A stretch of 63,281 nucleotides of DNA from assembly GCA_029242545.1 (NCBI GenBank), contig JAQWTV010000161.1, positions 1 through 63,281 of the forward strand. Direction: 5' to 3'. Shown here piece after piece: positions 61,725 through 63,281 of this stretch. The notes below the pieces were generated by a model. That model ran no database searches, had not been told where the DNA came from, and saw only the letters and a program-made list of their open reading frames with translations. The first letter of the stretch is position 1, and each line of letters opens with the position of its first letter. The position numbers and the translations under genes are program-made. The stretch comes from Roseibacillus sp. GTDB taxonomy: Bacteria; Verrucomicrobiota; Verrucomicrobiia; Verrucomicrobiales; Akkermansiaceae.

Positions 61725-63281
61725 TCACTGCCCGGGCACCACCGCCCGAGCCGCGCGATCTTCCACCTCGAAGAAGCCCAGCGGCCGGCTCTTGCCCTCT
61801 GCCGCATCCGTAATCATCCAGATCGCACCCGGACGGGTTTGCTGTCGCTGCTGCCCTCCCGGAGCAATCGACCCGTAGAACTTGCTGCCTCCGTCCCTGC
61901 TCATCCAGAATAGCTTCACCTCCCGGTCACCCGAATTCACGAAGACGACATTAAAGGGATTGCCATCCGGTCTGGAGGGAGGAGCCACTTCTCCCACCTT
62001 CAATTCTCTCCACCCAAGGGCCGGCAGGTTCCTCACCGCGGGTTGCTTCAATGGGGCAAACTCCTTCGGGCCCAGCGCGCGCAGCCGCTTGAGGGTGGGC
62101 CCATAAACCTCCTCCCGAGCAAGGTTGTTCCACTCGTGGGGATCGGTCCGGATATCATAGAGTTCTTCTCCCCCGCCAGCGTAGCGAATATAGCGCCAGT
62201 GCTCCATGCTCAGGCCATAGCTACCTGGTGCATCGAGGAAGGTGAGAGCCGGACGCGACCACTCCCGGGCGGGATTCTGCAAGAGCGGGCGCAGGCTCTG
62301 GCCATCATGAACCTTCACGGGAGGCAGGCCCGCCAGTTCAAGCAGAGTAGGCGCGAGACTCACCAAACTCACCGGCCTCGTGCAGGTCCCCGGGACCGTT
62401 CCCCCGGGAAGACCCGAACTTCCCTTGGGCACCCGTATAATGAGGGGTACCCGGGTGCAGGCCCGCCAAGCCGTGAACTTCTGCCAGTGCTGCTTTTCCC
62501 CGAGGTGCCATCCGTGATCGGACCACAGCACCACGATGGTATTGTCCTCATTGGGCCCCTTCTCAAGGGCCTCCATCACTCGCCCCAGCATGGTGTCCGC
62601 GAAATAAATGGAAGCGAGGTATCCCTGGATGGCCTGCTTCCACTGACCCTGTGACTGAATATGGGCAAAGTAACGGTTGGGACCCATCCTCTGTCCCTCT
62701 TCCGGGAGATCCTCAAGGTCGTCCTTGCGATAGCCCGGCGGCAGTTGGATGTCCTCGAGAGGAAAGGCCTCAAAATATTTTTTGGGAACAAACCAGGGCT
62801 CATGGGGGCGATAGATTCCACAGGCGAGGAAGAAGGGCTTGTTGTGCTCTTTGCCCAGTTGACGTCCCACCCAGTCGGCGACGAGATAGTCTCCCCCAAA
62901 CTCCTCATCAGTGGCTTCGAGGGGCCCCCAGTCCGTCTCGATATACTGCCAAGGTCCACCACGCGGCAGACTCAGCGGCCGCTTCTCTGGATACAACGTG
63001 CGGGGAAAGGGATGCTCTGTTTCAGCCGCCGGGAAGTAGTCGTCCCAGGAGGGAGCATCGATAAAGTAATGCAGCATCTTTCCTGATCCCGCCGACCAGT
63101 ATCCTCCCCGGGAAAAGGTCCGCGGAAGAAGTTCGGCAGCAGGAAGCACTTCCCGCATTTTTTGTCCATTCCGATAAAGCCCGGAGCGGTGAGGAGAGAT
63201 CCCGGTAAAGATCGCCGTTCGTGACGGGTTGCAGGCAGGGGCAGGACAATGCGCATTCGTAAAAAGAAGACCGGAAGCAGC
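61725..63281 (-). CDS. sulfatase (5' end beyond the window)
   Basis: 518 codons are visible; the frame is open to the right edge, so the N-terminus and signal are missing. The CxPSR formylglycine motif is retained at the edge (PAPACNPSRTAIFTG, around 63229-63218). Typical later segments are ETDWGPLEATDEEFGGDYLV, VVLWSDHGWHLGEKQHW and EELYDIRTDPHEWNNLA. The last ~90 residues form a small beta domain (FNVVFVNSGDREVKLFW) absent from the other sulfatase here. The same strand as the other sulfatase, with GH16 and channel genes between. Confidence 0.92.
   Translation of the reverse strand, partial: AASGLLFTNAHCPAPACNPSRTAIFTGISPHRSGLYRNGQKMREVLPAAELLPRTFSRGGYWSAGSGKMLHYFIDAPSWDDYFPAAETEHPFPRTLYPEKRPLSLPRGGPWQYIETDWGPLEATDEEFGGDYLVADWVGRQLGKEHNKPFFLACGIYRPHEPWFVPKKYFEAFPLEDIQLPPGYRKDDLEDLPEEGQRMGPNRYFAHIQSQGQWKQAIQGYLASIYFADTMLGRVMEALEKGPNEDNTIVVLWSDHGWHLGEKQHWQKFTAWRACTRVPLIIRVPKGSSGLPGGTVPGTCTRPVSLVSLAPTLLELAGLPPVKVHDGQSLRPLLQNPAREWSRPALTFLDAPGSYGLSMEHWRYIRYAGGGEELYDIRTDPHEWNNLAREEVYGPTLKRLRALGPKEFAPLKQPAVRNLPALGWRELKVGEVAPPSRPDGNPFNVVFVNSGDREVKLFWMSRDGGSKFYGSIAPGGQQRQQTRPGAIWMITDAAEGKSRPLGFFEVEDRAARAVVPGQ

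Overview
The window looks like a chromosomal segment of a Verrucomicrobiota bacterium (order Verrucomicrobiales or a close relative), probably marine. The evidence is gene content: a DUF1549/DUF1553 plus Tat-type DUF1501 pair, planctomycete/verrucomicrobial-style sulfatases, a moxR-DUF58-BatA/VWA operon, a very large thrombospondin type-3 repeat protein, and moderately high GC. No rRNA, tRNA, CRISPR array, insertion sequence or prophage gene was recognised. Both edges cut genes: a giant surface protein on the left and a sulfatase on the right.

Region 1 (2-5164) is the 3' part of a secreted Ca-binding repeat protein built from two copies of a ~730-residue block, closed by a strong terminator. 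Region 2 (5213-16647) is a metalloid-resistance island. arsR, a GAPDH gene and arsJ (the 1-arseno-3-phosphoglycerate arsenate-efflux route) run leftward. From the same intergenic region an eight-gene operon runs rightward: a Cys-rich exported protein, an HlyD/MacA adaptor, an ABC ATPase, two FtsX-type permeases, an ArsP-like (DUF318) permease with a vicinal-Cys tail, a Cys-containing lipoprotein and a TolC-like outer-membrane lipoprotein. A His-rich exported protein follows. I consider this divergent operon the best candidate for an undescribed system: a tripartite ABC exporter coupled to an ArsP-type permease and thiol-rich accessory proteins.

Region 3 (16732-19729) holds an orphan FetB-type permease, two convergent spermidine-synthase-like proteins whose stop codons share one CTAG, and a YceI lipoprotein. 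Region 4 (19755-25707) is a 4-hydroxyproline catabolic set: epimerase, D-amino-acid oxidase/dehydrogenase, DapA-type deaminase, 2-oxoglutarate semialdehyde dehydrogenase and an ornithine-cyclodeaminase-family reductase. It would convert collagen-type hydroxyproline to 2-oxoglutarate. An OmpH/Skp-like protein follows.

Region 5 (26477-38768) is one leftward operon: moxR, DUF58, a BatA/VWA/PA14 protein, a second VWA protein, a 1242-residue DUF4175-like coiled-coil protein with about 15 copies of an 18-bp repeat, and a prenyltransferase-repeat protein. Region 6 (38978-42311) is deoC, a full ALDH and a catalytically incomplete ALDH; together the two ALDHs look like a split ALDH16. Their leader carries a UUCG-capped terminator with a possible antiterminator. 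Region 7 (42830-49067) has DUF1501, DUF1549/DUF1553, a TMEM220-like protein and UvrB.

Region 8 (49715-53685) is a phosphorelay: a soluble hybrid histidine kinase, a sigma-54 activator, and a divergent stand-alone HPt protein. Region 9 (53793-63281) has an M1 peptidase with HEAT repeats, an unknown two-TM protein, a sulfatase, a GH16 glycosidase, a NaChBac-type cation channel with an acidic TLEDWTD filter, and a truncated second sulfatase. Sulfatases plus GH16 suggest use of sulfated polysaccharides.
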